Below are positions 25,953 through 35,248 of a stretch of DNA of 64,000 nucleotides, in pieces. Source of the DNA: Planctomycetaceae bacterium (GTDB lineage: Bacteria > Planctomycetota > Planctomycetia > Planctomycetales > Planctomycetaceae); assembly GCA_041398825.1 (NCBI GenBank), contig JAWKTX010000011.1, positions 204,493 through 268,492 on the forward strand, read 5' to 3'. The translations under genes were made by a program, and so were the position numbers. Numbering within the stretch: position 1 is the stretch's first letter; every line of letters begins with the position of its first letter. Under the pieces are notes generated by a model that worked only from the letters and a program-made list of their open reading frames with translations, made no database searches and was not told where the DNA came from.

Positions 25953-28793
25953 ATGGACGATGAGCAATCACCGCCGCGTTACGTTGTTGGAATCGATCTG
26001 GGAACGACAAACTCAGCCATGTGCTGTATTGACACCCACCGGGATGACTGGCAGATCGAGTGTTTTGCCGTCACGCAGGCCATTGCACAGGGTGAATCGG
26101 AGAAACGGGAGACTCTCCCGTCATTTCATTACGAACCAACGGCCGATGAGTTAAAGGCCGGTACCTGCGAACTGCCCTGGCAACAGGAACACTCGTATTG
26201 CGTCGGCGTATTTGCGCGAGATAACGGCCGCAGCACTCCCGGCCGCATGGTGGAATCAGCCAAGTCATGGTTGTGCCATGCGGGTGTCGATCGGCGGGCA
26301 GCATTGCTTCCCTGGCATCCTGCTGAAGACGTCGAACGACTCTCACCAGTGCAGGTAAGCAGCCGTTTTCTGCGGCATTTGCGCGAAGCGTGGGATCACT
26401 CACATCCGCAATACCCTCTTTCAAAGCAGGATGTCGTCCTCACAATTCCAGCCTCGTTTGACGAAGTCGCCAGAGAACTGACTGTTACAGCTGCTCGGGA
26501 GGCCGGACTGCCTCGAATTTTCCTGATCGAAGAGCCGCAAGCCGCCTTCTACTCCTGGGTTGACGCCCATCGCGAAACGTGGGAACAGATTGTCTCACCC
26601 GGTCAAAAGATTCTTGTCTGTGATATCGGAGGAGGGACCAGCGACTTCAGCCTCATTCATGTTCGTTCGGGTGAAAACGGTAAGCTGCAATTCCATCGCG
26701 TCGCAGTGGGTGACCATTTGCTGCTTGGCGGAGACAACCTTGATCTCGCACTGGCGCATTACATCGAACAAAAACTGGCAGACGAAGGAAAACTGGGCGG
26801 TGAAAATAAACTCAGTCCGCGCCAGTGGAGTACTCTGATCTCCGCGTGCCGTCATGCCAAAGAAACGCTGCTGGATTTTCAGGCTCCGGAATCCTACACG
26901 GTGGTTCTGCCAGGTAGCGGATCGAAACTGATTGGAGGCAGCCTTCAAACCGATGTCACCCAGCAGGAACTGCACAATCTGTTTGTCGAAGGATTTCTGC
27001 CGGAAGTCGAGCTGACCGACAAGCCTGCAAAAAGACAGTCGGGCTTTCAGGAGTTTGGACTTCCCTACGCTCCAGATCCGGCGATGACAAAGTACCTGGC
27101 ACACTTTCTGAACTCGCATCACCAAACGTCCGGATCCAGTTCGATTGACGAGGATCCACTGATAGCCGCACGACCTGACGTTGTGCTGTTCAATGGTGGA
27201 TTCTTCGCGTCTCCCATTTTGCGAAGCCGATTGATCAACTGCCTGCAACGCTGGTTTGCCAACACTTCAGTATCGGACAAACCGTGGTCGCCTTTGGTTC
27301 TCAAGAATGATCGACTGGATCTGGCCGTTGCTCGGGGAGCGGCTTACTTTGGCATGGTCCGTCGCGGAATCGGTATTCGGATCGTCGCCGGGCTCGCGCG
27401 CAGTTACTACATCGGAGTCGAAAAAGCCGATGGTTCACCAGCGGCCATGTGCCTGATTGCAGCCGGCACGGAACCCGGGGCCGAGCCAACTGTCCTGGAT
27501 CAGCATTTTCGAGTGCGTACGTCGGAACCCGTGGAATTCCCGATTTACGTCTCCGGAACCCGGCTGACGGATCAACCCGGACAATTGCTGGCAATTGATC
27601 CCGAACAGTTGACCCCGCTTCCTCCAATCCGGACCGTCCTGACGAGCAGAAGCTCCGAAGACAATACAATTGACGCTCGTGTATCGGTTCGACTCAACGA
27701 AATCGGCACTCTGGAAATGTGGTGTCAGCAGGTCGACAGCACGCGACGCTGGCAACTTCAGTTCGATGTTCGATCGGCGACGGAGACCGACCGCGAAGCA
27801 CATACGGGAATTGCAGAGCGAACCGGAATCGTTGACGATTCCATCATCCGAACCGCAGAAGCATTGATTGAATCGACCTTCGCAGACGAATCCACTGCGT
27901 CACCGGATCGGATTGCAAAACAAATCGCGGCTGAACTTCAAATCAGCCGAAACGACTGGCCACCATCTCTTCTGCGGGGAATGTGGCCCGCACTGATGGC
28001 ATCAGAATCTGCTCGTCGCAGGAGCCCCAAACATGAATGTCGCTGGCTGAATCTAACAGGATTCTGCTTGCGGCCCGGTTTTGGGATGGCCGCGGATGAC
28101 TGGCGCGTCGAGGAAACCTGGAAAACACTGCGGGGAAAGCTTGCTCACTCCGGATCAGCAAATCTGACGGAATGGCGGATCCTTTGCCGACGCGTGGCTG
28201 GCGGTCTGAACGCAGGACGACAGAACCAACTCGCCGCACCGTTGCTGTCTGCGATCCGGCAAAAACATCGGCAAATGATGACAGGACGCGGTAAAGCGAC
28301 TGATTACGCATCCAGTACGCATGAAGCAGCCGAGATTTGGCGTCTACTGGGTTCACTGGAACGAATCAGCAGCTCTGTACGAGCGGAACTCGGTGGCATC
28401 ATCATCGATCTTTTGCCGCGGGCGGTCGTTCAGCCGATTAGGCCATCGATGTTGTGGGCACTCGGCCGACTGGGAGCACGCATCCCCATTTACGGCCCAC
28501 TGAACCTTGTCCTGCCAGCTCAAACAATAGTTCCCTGGATCGAGCATCTCCTGCGCAATGAAGATCTGACGGATTCAGTCACACAGCTGGCCCTCATGCA
28601 GCTGGGCCGAAGAACCGATGACCGATACCGAGATATCAGTGCCGCCATGCGAGATCGGGTCGTCGCTGCGCTCAGTCAGGCTGGTGCAAAGCCGCACATC
28701 ATTGAACTCGTGACAAATGTCGGCCAGCTCGAACAGGAAGAAGCGAACCAGATCTTCGGCGAATCACTGCCTGCCGGACTTCGAATCGGATAG
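25953..28793 (+). CDS. Hsp70-family ATPase, second copy with long C-terminal extension
   Basis: A second Hsp70-like protein of ~946 residues, homologous to the first throughout its ATPase domain (VVGIDLGTTNSAMCCID, VVLTIPASFDEVARELTVTAAREAGL, ILVCDIGGGTSDFSLI, VVLFNGGFF). It adds roughly 300 C-terminal residues, rich in Leu/Ala/Arg helices such as LLGSLERISSSVRAELGGIIIDLLPRAV, that look like helical repeats and could bind clients. ATG at 25953 is the likely start; a TTG near 25905 is possible. Two unequal tandem Hsp70 proteins suggest a heteromeric machine (inference). Confidence 0.9.
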   Translation: MDDEQSPPRYVVGIDLGTTNSAMCCIDTHRDDWQIECFAVTQAIAQGESEKRETLPSFHYEPTADELKAGTCELPWQQEHSYCVGVFARDNGRSTPGRMVESAKSWLCHAGVDRRAALLPWHPAEDVERLSPVQVSSRFLRHLREAWDHSHPQYPLSKQDVVLTIPASFDEVARELTVTAAREAGLPRIFLIEEPQAAFYSWVDAHRETWEQIVSPGQKILVCDIGGGTSDFSLIHVRSGENGKLQFHRVAVGDHLLLGGDNLDLALAHYIEQKLADEGKLGGENKLSPRQWSTLISACRHAKETLLDFQAPESYTVVLPGSGSKLIGGSLQTDVTQQELHNLFVEGFLPEVELTDKPAKRQSGFQEFGLPYAPDPAMTKYLAHFLNSHHQTSGSSSIDEDPLIAARPDVVLFNGGFFASPILRSRLINCLQRWFANTSVSDKPWSPLVLKNDRLDLAVARGAAYFGMVRRGIGIRIVAGLARSYYIGVEKADGSPAAMCLIAAGTEPGAEPTVLDQHFRVRTSEPVEFPIYVSGTRLTDQPGQLLAIDPEQLTPLPPIRTVLTSRSSEDNTIDARVSVRLNEIGTLEMWCQQVDSTRRWQLQFDVRSATETDREAHTGIAERTGIVDDSIIRTAEALIESTFADESTASPDRIAKQIAAELQISRNDWPPSLLRGMWPALMASESARRRSPKHECRWLNLTGFCLRPGFGMAADDWRVEETWKTLRGKLAHSGSANLTEWRILCRRVAGGLNAGRQNQLAAPLLSAIRQKHRQMMTGRGKATDYASSTHEAAEIWRLLGSLERISSSVRAELGGIIIDLLPRAVVQPIRPSMLWALGRLGARIPIYGPLNLVLPAQTIVPWIEHLLRNEDLTDSVTQLALMQLGRRTDDRYRDISAAMRDRVVAALSQAGAKPHIIELVTNVGQLEQEEANQIFGESLPAGLRIG

Positions 28794-28835
28794 GACTCAG
28801 ACACGCATGCTCCGTTCAGGCCAAAGGAATTCGTC

Positions 28836-29843
28836 ATGAATTGGTTTGAAACGCTGACCGGTGTTCGTGAAGAATCGCCCGAACAAGTCCGACGCAGTTT
28901 TCGGATTGAAGGCAATCGTTTGACGTCTCTTGCGAATGGCCAGTCATGGCAATTTGGCAACCTTGAAACGCCTTCACTGGAAGAACTGCGTACCCGGGCT
29001 GCGTCTATTGCCTCTGCGGGAAACCTGTCGCTGCGCGAAATTGTGGCCGACGTGCAACAGCTGCACTGTCAACCCAGGAATAGCGGTGCATTGTTTCAGG
29101 TCGCATCGCAATTCAATTTACTGGAAATGGTTTCTCCGGAAAACACTCCGGAAATGGGGATCGGCATCTACGAACGTGATTTTACACAAGGCCCCGCCTG
29201 TGCGATGGCCGCGGGAGCCGGCACGATCTATCGCAACTACTTCGTTCGCGTGAACGACCAGACGGGGCAGTCAGCAAACCTCCAGATCGATTGTGTTGCC
29301 GACCTTGGGCGGGCTTTGGGAAATACGGGCCACTCTCTCTGGAAGATGAAGAATGGCTACCTGCTTCCCACCAAAGAGGGCCTGCAGTTGATTTCGGAAA
29401 GACTTTCCAAAGCAGACGAAGAAGAACGGCGGCAGCTGCGGGGGTACTTACGAATCGGCGTGCAGTGGTCAACCGAAGTGACCCAAACTTTGCAGTCTCC
29501 ATCGGAGCCTCAAATTGTCACCCAGGCCTACTGCTCAGCCCTGCCGGTCGCCTACTCTTCTCTTCGGGCCCAACAATGGGAACCATTTGCAAGACTCATC
29601 CTGGAAGCGGCTTATGAGGCCACATTGGCGGCCGCGATCCTTAACCAAAATCAAACGGGCAATTCCAGCGTCTACCTGACATTGTTGGGTGGAGGAGCAT
29701 TCGGAAACGAACAGTCCTGGATTTCCGACGCCATTCTGCGAGCCGTACGCATGTACTGTCGAAATGACCTGGACATCGCTATCGTGAGTTATGGCAGCCC
29801 CAACCCAGCTGCCCAACGATTGCTGCGCGACGCAACCGATTAA
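28836..29843 (+). CDS. Conserved protein of the Hsp70 operon, macrodomain/PARG-like C-terminus
   Basis: The function is not known. The 335-residue protein opens with MNWFETLTGVREESPEQVRR and LTSLANGQSWQFGNLETPSLEELR, a conserved opening I associate with a widely distributed uncharacterised family. Its C-terminus has VYLTLLGGGAFGNEQSWISDAILRAVR and DIAIVSYG, which resembles the ADP-ribose-binding loop of macrodomain/PARG-type proteins (GGGAFGN..W). The central FTQGPACAMAAGAGTIYRNYF stretch is also glycine-rich. It closes the DUF2760-Hsp70-Hsp70 operon, 42 bases after the second chaperone. An ADP-ribose link is a hypothesis from one motif. Confidence 0.65.
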   Translation: MNWFETLTGVREESPEQVRRSFRIEGNRLTSLANGQSWQFGNLETPSLEELRTRAASIASAGNLSLREIVADVQQLHCQPRNSGALFQVASQFNLLEMVSPENTPEMGIGIYERDFTQGPACAMAAGAGTIYRNYFVRVNDQTGQSANLQIDCVADLGRALGNTGHSLWKMKNGYLLPTKEGLQLISERLSKADEEERRQLRGYLRIGVQWSTEVTQTLQSPSEPQIVTQAYCSALPVAYSSLRAQQWEPFARLILEAAYEATLAAAILNQNQTGNSSVYLTLLGGGAFGNEQSWISDAILRAVRMYCRNDLDIAIVSYGSPNPAAQRLLRDATD

Positions 29844-29979
29844 GTCACAGACCGGCCAGAAAAGGGGTTTCCCTCAGAGGGATCAGGACAGGATCTGAAT
29901 TGGACTCAAGTCTTCTTGATCAACCAGCCGCAACCTCCTATTCTCCCTGCTGCCAACGACTTAGAACGGATTCTTAAGC

Positions 29980-31896
29980 ATGTATCAATTGGCCTGGAAC
30001 AACGTCGCCGTCTGGAAGAAACGCTGCGGTGACGAAACCATCCCCGCTCCGCCTGCCGATCTCCACGTCACCCGGGCAGCCGTGCTGTTCTGGGAAGAAC
30101 ACTGTGTCGAATGCTCCGCCCCCCAGTGCTACTCCGCCTGCACTCTGTTCGAGGCGCGAAGAGATGGCCGTTGTCGACGTTTTCAATATGGGATCATGCC
30201 AAACAAGCAGGTGAGTGGGCTGTTTAGTTTCGGCGCGGACATCAGCTTCAAACGCTGGGCAAAACTGGAAACAAAATGGCCAGCTCATCCAGCCATGCGG
30301 CCGATTGGCAGCGTGCGTCTGCATGAACGATGGATGAACGCGCTGGAACAAGCTGGCAGCCGAATCGTTCCGTTTCTGCAGCAGATATTTCCGTCGCGGC
30401 GATTCAACGGCATGTGTACCCACGTCCGCCGAAATGTCATCCGAAAACTTTCATCGAGTCACCAACTGCCAGTCGCACAAAAAAAAGGACGCACCGCTGC
30501 TGATCTTGCGGGCAGCGTTCCCGATGCATTTTACGTGAAGTGTTTTTCACCCGAATCCATCGATTTCCGGATCGTAATTGAACTCGTCACCGACGCGCCC
30601 GTCTTTCGTACCAGTTTGCAGATCACCCCTGGCTGGAACGAGCACCTGATCGACGCCGCAGAGCTGTTTGAACGCGCCGATGGAAAAGCCGGACGCATTC
30701 AGGTTTCGATTGAAAACGATCAGGAGGTGCGTCTGATATTCTCCTGGCTCGATCTGGTCCACCTGAAGAACGCTTCTGCGCTGCTCCCGAAGAGCCAGGC
30801 ACCAGCTTCAGACCATGAACAACCAGCGGAGAAAATCAAGTGCGTTGCCTGGGATCTGGATAATACGCTCTGGCACGGCGTCATCGGAGATGCCGGGCCG
30901 GATGGAGTGACTGTCAATGAACAGATGGTCCACCTGGTCCGTGAATTTGATAGGCGAGGCATTCTGCAAACGATTGCCAGCAAGAACAATTACGAGACAG
31001 CATGGCCCAAAATCGAGTCCATGGGTCTCGCTGATTACTTTCTTTATCCCGCCATCAACTGGAGCCCCAAGAGCCAGAATCTGAAGCAGATCGCCAGTGA
31101 ACTGAACATCAACATCGATACCTTTGCATTCGTGGATGATTCCGAATTTGAACGACACGAAGTCTCTTCGGTGCTGCCACAGGTTCGTGTCTTTGATCCA
31201 TTACAGGGGCCGGAATTTGCAAATCATCCGGAATTTGATCTGCCGGTTTCATCAGAATCATCATCGCGTCGACTGAGCTACCTCGCAGAATCAAAGCGGC
31301 GTCAGATCAGCCAGAGTTTTCGTGGAGACTATGATCGATTCCTGAAAAGCTGCGGTATGTCCATGACAATTCGCAAGCCAGGCCGACAGGAGCAGCCACG
31401 ATGCCTGGAATTAATTCAGCGCAGCAATCAATTCAATCTCAGCGGCAGACGCCATACCGAAGAGCAGTTTGAAGCGCTCCTTCGATCCGACGACCATGAC
31501 TGCTACTGCTTTGGCGTCTCCGACAACTTTGGGGCCTATGGGATCGTTGGATTTGCAGCATTCCGCAGAAGCTCAGAGGGACCATCTCTGGTTGAATTCG
31601 TGCTTTCGTGCCGCGTCGCCCAGAAAATGGTCGAAACGACATTTTTCCTCTGGTACGCCCGGCGTCAACAGCAACAGGGATGGAACCACCTGAACGCTGA
31701 GCTGATCGTCACCCCCAAAAATGCACCGTTGAGAAGTGTCCTTGAAGCACTCGAATTCCAATGCCTGCAGAAAGACGGTGACCAGCAGATCCTTCGCCGC
31801 ACTTTCAACGAGACAATTGAAGTCCCCGATGTGATTGCGATCCTGGAGCCTGGACGGCAGGACGATTCGACAGAACCAAAGCAACGGGTCGCATAG
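29980..31896 (+). CDS. FkbH-like HAD-family protein with cysteine-rich N-terminus
   Basis: A 638-residue protein. Residues ~290-420 form a HAD domain of the FkbH type (VAWDLDNTLWHGVIGD with nucleophile Asp292, TIASKNNYETA, FAFVDDSEFER). Residues ~450-610 form a GNAT-like domain (ISQSFRGDYDRFLKS, ELIQRSNQFNLSGRR, FVLSCRVAQKMVE). FkbH enzymes load glyceryl units onto carrier proteins, but no PKS or carrier protein is nearby. Residues 42-65 hold Cys42, 45, 50, 54 and 65 in HCVECSAPQCYSAC, spaced like an iron-sulfur or zinc site. A beta-rich region (~180-260) separates it from the HAD domain. Confidence 0.85.
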   Translation: MYQLAWNNVAVWKKRCGDETIPAPPADLHVTRAAVLFWEEHCVECSAPQCYSACTLFEARRDGRCRRFQYGIMPNKQVSGLFSFGADISFKRWAKLETKWPAHPAMRPIGSVRLHERWMNALEQAGSRIVPFLQQIFPSRRFNGMCTHVRRNVIRKLSSSHQLPVAQKKGRTAADLAGSVPDAFYVKCFSPESIDFRIVIELVTDAPVFRTSLQITPGWNEHLIDAAELFERADGKAGRIQVSIENDQEVRLIFSWLDLVHLKNASALLPKSQAPASDHEQPAEKIKCVAWDLDNTLWHGVIGDAGPDGVTVNEQMVHLVREFDRRGILQTIASKNNYETAWPKIESMGLADYFLYPAINWSPKSQNLKQIASELNINIDTFAFVDDSEFERHEVSSVLPQVRVFDPLQGPEFANHPEFDLPVSSESSSRRLSYLAESKRRQISQSFRGDYDRFLKSCGMSMTIRKPGRQEQPRCLELIQRSNQFNLSGRRHTEEQFEALLRSDDHDCYCFGVSDNFGAYGIVGFAAFRRSSEGPSLVEFVLSCRVAQKMVETTFFLWYARRQQQQGWNHLNAELIVTPKNAPLRSVLEALEFQCLQKDGDQQILRRTFNETIEVPDVIAILEPGRQDDSTEPKQRVA

Positions 31897-32092
31897 CGGC
31901 GGCGTTTGTAAGCCCCGCGTACTCTGCAGCCTGACGTGGCGGTCGCTTACTCAATGAATGCCGAGCAAGTCCGCCCCGATCAGGTTCAGGGGGACTGAAG
32001 TTTCCGGGAGCCGCAAAATCCGTGAGAACCGCGAAGGCTTTCGGAGTCCTCACGAATACTACTTTCTGTCCGGAATAGCCGACGGCGAACTA
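31897..32092. other. Convergent intergenic region with strong stems
   Basis: Between the stops of the FkbH-like gene (+) and topA (-). It contains GGCGG-CTT-CTC pairing with GAG-AAG-CCGCC (31938-31975), CCCC/GGGG stems right after it, and a third stem GTGAG/CTCAC (around 32023-32053). None is followed by a T-run on the plus strand. It may be a bidirectional terminator or a small structured RNA. I could not assign it to a known RNA family. Confidence 0.4.
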
Positions 32093-34780
32093 TTACTCGG
32101 CCGTCTTCTTCCTGGCAGCCTTCTTCTTCGTTGAGGTTTTCTTTGCAGCCTTCGTGCCTGTTGCTGCGGATTTCTTCACTGCCTTTTTGGCGCTGCCACG
32201 TGCCGGGGCCTTGCCGGTTTTGCTTGCTTTGGCATCGAGCCATTCAATGGCCTGTTCCTGAGTGACCGTGTTGATGTCGGTGTCTTTCGGGATCGTGGCA
32301 TTGATCTTTCCATGCTTCACGTAAGGCCCGAATCGGCCCTCGTAAATCCCAATTGGCTTTTCATCGGCCGGATGATTCCCCAGCTCACGAAGTGCCGTCG
32401 GGGCTGCACGCTTCTTGGTGTTACGGAGCATCTCCACGGCCGCATCCATGGTGACAGTCAACACGTTGTAAACTTCGCCGTTGAACTCATACGTGTGCGT
32501 CTTGCGATCAAAGCTGGCGAAGACCTTATCGTGGGTGACATAGGGTCCAAATCGTCCCACACCTGAATTCACCACTTTATCTGTCAGTGGATGCTTACCA
32601 ATTCGCCGGGGAAGAGAGAGCAATGCCAGCGCTGTTTCAAGATCCATATTCAGCACATCGAAGCAATTGGGAACACCACATCGCTTTGGCTTTGGTCCGT
32701 CTTCTGTGACTTCGCCAAGCTGAAGATAGGGACCGAACGGACCATTCAGCAGGTAAACCGGCAAACCCTCTTCCGGGTGCATTCCCAGCGCCTGCGGGCC
32801 ACGAAGCTTCTCTTCAATCAGTCGCTCAGCCACTTCGTTCGTAATGTCTGCCGGAGCAATACCATCGGGGATGGAAGCGGTGACTTTTTCTTCACCATCG
32901 ATCCGCTCGAAGAATGGTCCGAACTTTCCGATGCGCACAGCAGCACTCAGCCCGTCAATTTCCAGGGTGCATGCTGTCCTTGGGTCAATGTCGCCCTCCC
33001 GCTGCTTGACCTGCTCATCCAACCCGGACGGTCCGCTGTAAAATTCGCGAAGGTACGGCAATCGATCTGCCGTTCCGGTCGCGATGTCATCCAGCGTCTG
33101 CTCCATCCCGGCCGTAAAACCAAGATTGACGAGATTTGGAAAGTGGTTTTCGAGCAGCTTGGTGACGGCCATGGCCGTGAAGGTTGGGACCAGCTGAGTT
33201 CCATTCTTACGAACATACCCGCGATCCTGAATGGTGCTGATAATGCTCGCGTAGGTACTTGGCCGACCAATACCTTCTGATTCCAGGGTCCTGACAAGCG
33301 TCGCCTCTGTGTAACGAGCCGGAGGTTTCGTCTCGTGTGGAAGTGCTTCCAGCTGCTCGCATTGCAGAACATCCGCTTCCTTCATCGCAGGCAGCGTCGA
33401 ATCCTGATCCTCGAGCGCTGCCTCGGGGTCATCGGATCCTTCGACGTATGCCCGAAAGAAGCCAGCAAACTCTACGGTTCGGCCGGATGCACGAAATTCG
33501 GCATCTCCTGACTGAATGGTGACCGTGTCGAAGCGGAGCAGGGCATCCGCCATCTGCGTCGCCATCGTTCGCTTCCAGATCATCTGATACAAGCGAAATT
33601 CCGGGCCGCCCAGACCCAGCTCTTCCGCCGTCTTCATTTCATGACCGGCTGGCCGAATCGCTTCGTGAGCTTCCTGGGCCCCCTTGGTCTTATTTGTAAA
33701 CTGCCTTGGTGCAGGACTCAGGAAATCTTCACCATAAAGCTTATCGACACGCTTTCGCGCCGCCTGCACAGCCTCATTGCTCAGGCTGACACTGTCGGTA
33801 CGCATGTAAGTGATATGACCATCTTCATACAATCTTTGAGCGACCTGCATCGTTTGCCGCGCTGACATCCCCAACTTGCGGTTGGATTCCTGCTGCAGTG
33901 TGCTTGTCGTGAACGGCGGGTAAGGCTTCCGCGTCTGCTTTTTCTCGTCGATCTTCAAGACGGTCCATGGTTCGCTGGAGAGGCGATCCTGAAGCGCCTT
34001 TGCTGCAACTTCCTCCAGAAGCAGAACATCCGACCCTTCCTTCAGACGCCCTGTGTTCTCATCAAAGTCTCTGCCACTGGCAACACGGCGGCCTCCGACC
34101 GTCTGCAGCATCGCTTCAAATGTGGCCCCGGCAGCAACTTTCAACTGAGCCTTTAAGTCCCAGAATGAACCGCTGCGAAATTTCATTCGTTCCACTTCAC
34201 GCTCAACGAGAACGCGGACAGCAACGCTTTGGACTCGGCCGGCAGAAAGCTTGGGGGCAATCTTTTTCCACAGCAGCGGGCTCAGTGTGTAACCGTAAAG
34301 CCGGTCAACGACTCGACGAGTCTCCTGGGCCTGAACCAGGTTATCATCCAGCTGGCGTGTATTCGCAATCGCCTCCAGGATGGCTTCCTTCGTGATTTCT
34401 GAGAAAGTCATACGGCTGACCGGAACCTGAGGTTTGAGAACCTGCGCCAGGTGCCATCCAATACTTTCTCCTTCGCGGTCTTCGTCAGTCGCCAGAATGA
34501 GCTCGTCAACCTGCTTGAGAGCATCTTTCAGCTCGTTCACCGTCTTCTTTTTATCAGAAGGCACGACGTACAGAGGGTCGAAATCTGATTCAACGTTCAC
34601 CCCCAGATTCGACCAACTTTCTTTTTTGACAGCGGCCGGAATCTCCACAGCCTTCGCGGGCAGATCGCGTACATGTCCCATACTGGCGCGGACAATGTAA
34701 TCATCCCCCAAAAAGCCTGCGATTTTCTTAGCTTTCGCTGGTGATTCCACGATCACCAATGCCTTCTTCTTCCGTGCCAT
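32093..34780 (-). CDS. topA: DNA topoisomerase I
   Basis: Relaxes negative supercoils by a transient 5'-phosphotyrosine break. The 895-residue enzyme has the Toprim domain (ALVIVESPAKAKKIAGFLG, ATDEDREGESIGWHL), the active-site YMRTDS in DGHITYMRTDSVSLS, and the type IA fold through QDRGYVRKNGTQLVP. The C-terminus has several GxFGPYV repeats and ends in a ~45-residue Lys/Ala tail (SAKKAVKKSAATGTKAAKK) like the basic tails of actinobacterial TopA. Canonical four-Cys zinc fingers are not evident. I start at 34780 (MARKKKALVIVES); the frame extends 58 codons upstream without support. Confidence 0.96.
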   Translation of the reverse strand: MARKKKALVIVESPAKAKKIAGFLGDDYIVRASMGHVRDLPAKAVEIPAAVKKESWSNLGVNVESDFDPLYVVPSDKKKTVNELKDALKQVDELILATDEDREGESIGWHLAQVLKPQVPVSRMTFSEITKEAILEAIANTRQLDDNLVQAQETRRVVDRLYGYTLSPLLWKKIAPKLSAGRVQSVAVRVLVEREVERMKFRSGSFWDLKAQLKVAAGATFEAMLQTVGGRRVASGRDFDENTGRLKEGSDVLLLEEVAAKALQDRLSSEPWTVLKIDEKKQTRKPYPPFTTSTLQQESNRKLGMSARQTMQVAQRLYEDGHITYMRTDSVSLSNEAVQAARKRVDKLYGEDFLSPAPRQFTNKTKGAQEAHEAIRPAGHEMKTAEELGLGGPEFRLYQMIWKRTMATQMADALLRFDTVTIQSGDAEFRASGRTVEFAGFFRAYVEGSDDPEAALEDQDSTLPAMKEADVLQCEQLEALPHETKPPARYTEATLVRTLESEGIGRPSTYASIISTIQDRGYVRKNGTQLVPTFTAMAVTKLLENHFPNLVNLGFTAGMEQTLDDIATGTADRLPYLREFYSGPSGLDEQVKQREGDIDPRTACTLEIDGLSAAVRIGKFGPFFERIDGEEKVTASIPDGIAPADITNEVAERLIEEKLRGPQALGMHPEEGLPVYLLNGPFGPYLQLGEVTEDGPKPKRCGVPNCFDVLNMDLETALALLSLPRRIGKHPLTDKVVNSGVGRFGPYVTHDKVFASFDRKTHTYEFNGEVYNVLTVTMDAAVEMLRNTKKRAAPTALRELGNHPADEKPIGIYEGRFGPYVKHGKINATIPKDTDINTVTQEQAIEWLDAKASKTGKAPARGSAKKAVKKSAATGTKAAKKTSTKKKAARKKTAE

Positions 34781-35248
34781 TAATATCGTTTCTCTGCGAA
34801 TTTCGATCTGTTTTGCGTGTGCAAAGTCCGCCAACGGGTTGAGCCATTCATTATTTGCAGATTTTGTCCCGGTATGCCACCGTCCAGGGGCGACTGTTTT
34901 CAGATCCCGAGCCCGAGACAGCCTGAACTGAATGCTTTGGTGTTGTAGAAGCATTCATCGTATGACTCAAACGCAATTCTGAATTGCCCGCAGCTCACGC
35001 CGAACAAGGACCTGCGTTTCGATGCACGCGGAGAGAAAGATCATGCCGACCTAAAGTCAATCCGCAGTTGACCTTGCCTGAATTTGCCCGACGGCTAGAA
35101 TCCGGCCTCCTGACCGCACCGGGTCTGATAATTCACCGATTCAATCGAGGAATCATCGCGAGGGTGCGGTTATTGAATTTCCGGGTTTTGCCTGGAAGCT
35201 CACTGATCAGAAAATTGCCCCATTCATTTTGCCCCACGAGCATGGTTC
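34781..35248. other. Divergent intergenic region, topA / SurA-like gene
   Basis: A 468-base divergent promoter region with no supported gene. Overlapping short frames have no motif or ribosome site. Nothing else could be recognised. Confidence 0.5.

Noticed and set aside
31905..32060. Possible TPP riboswitch or SRP RNA in the convergent gap
   Set aside because: Only GAACCTGATC fits the TPP core; CUGAGA and GCGnAGGGA are missing, and it lies after genes, not before a thiamine gene. The SRP loop GGTCAGG..GGAAG is absent.
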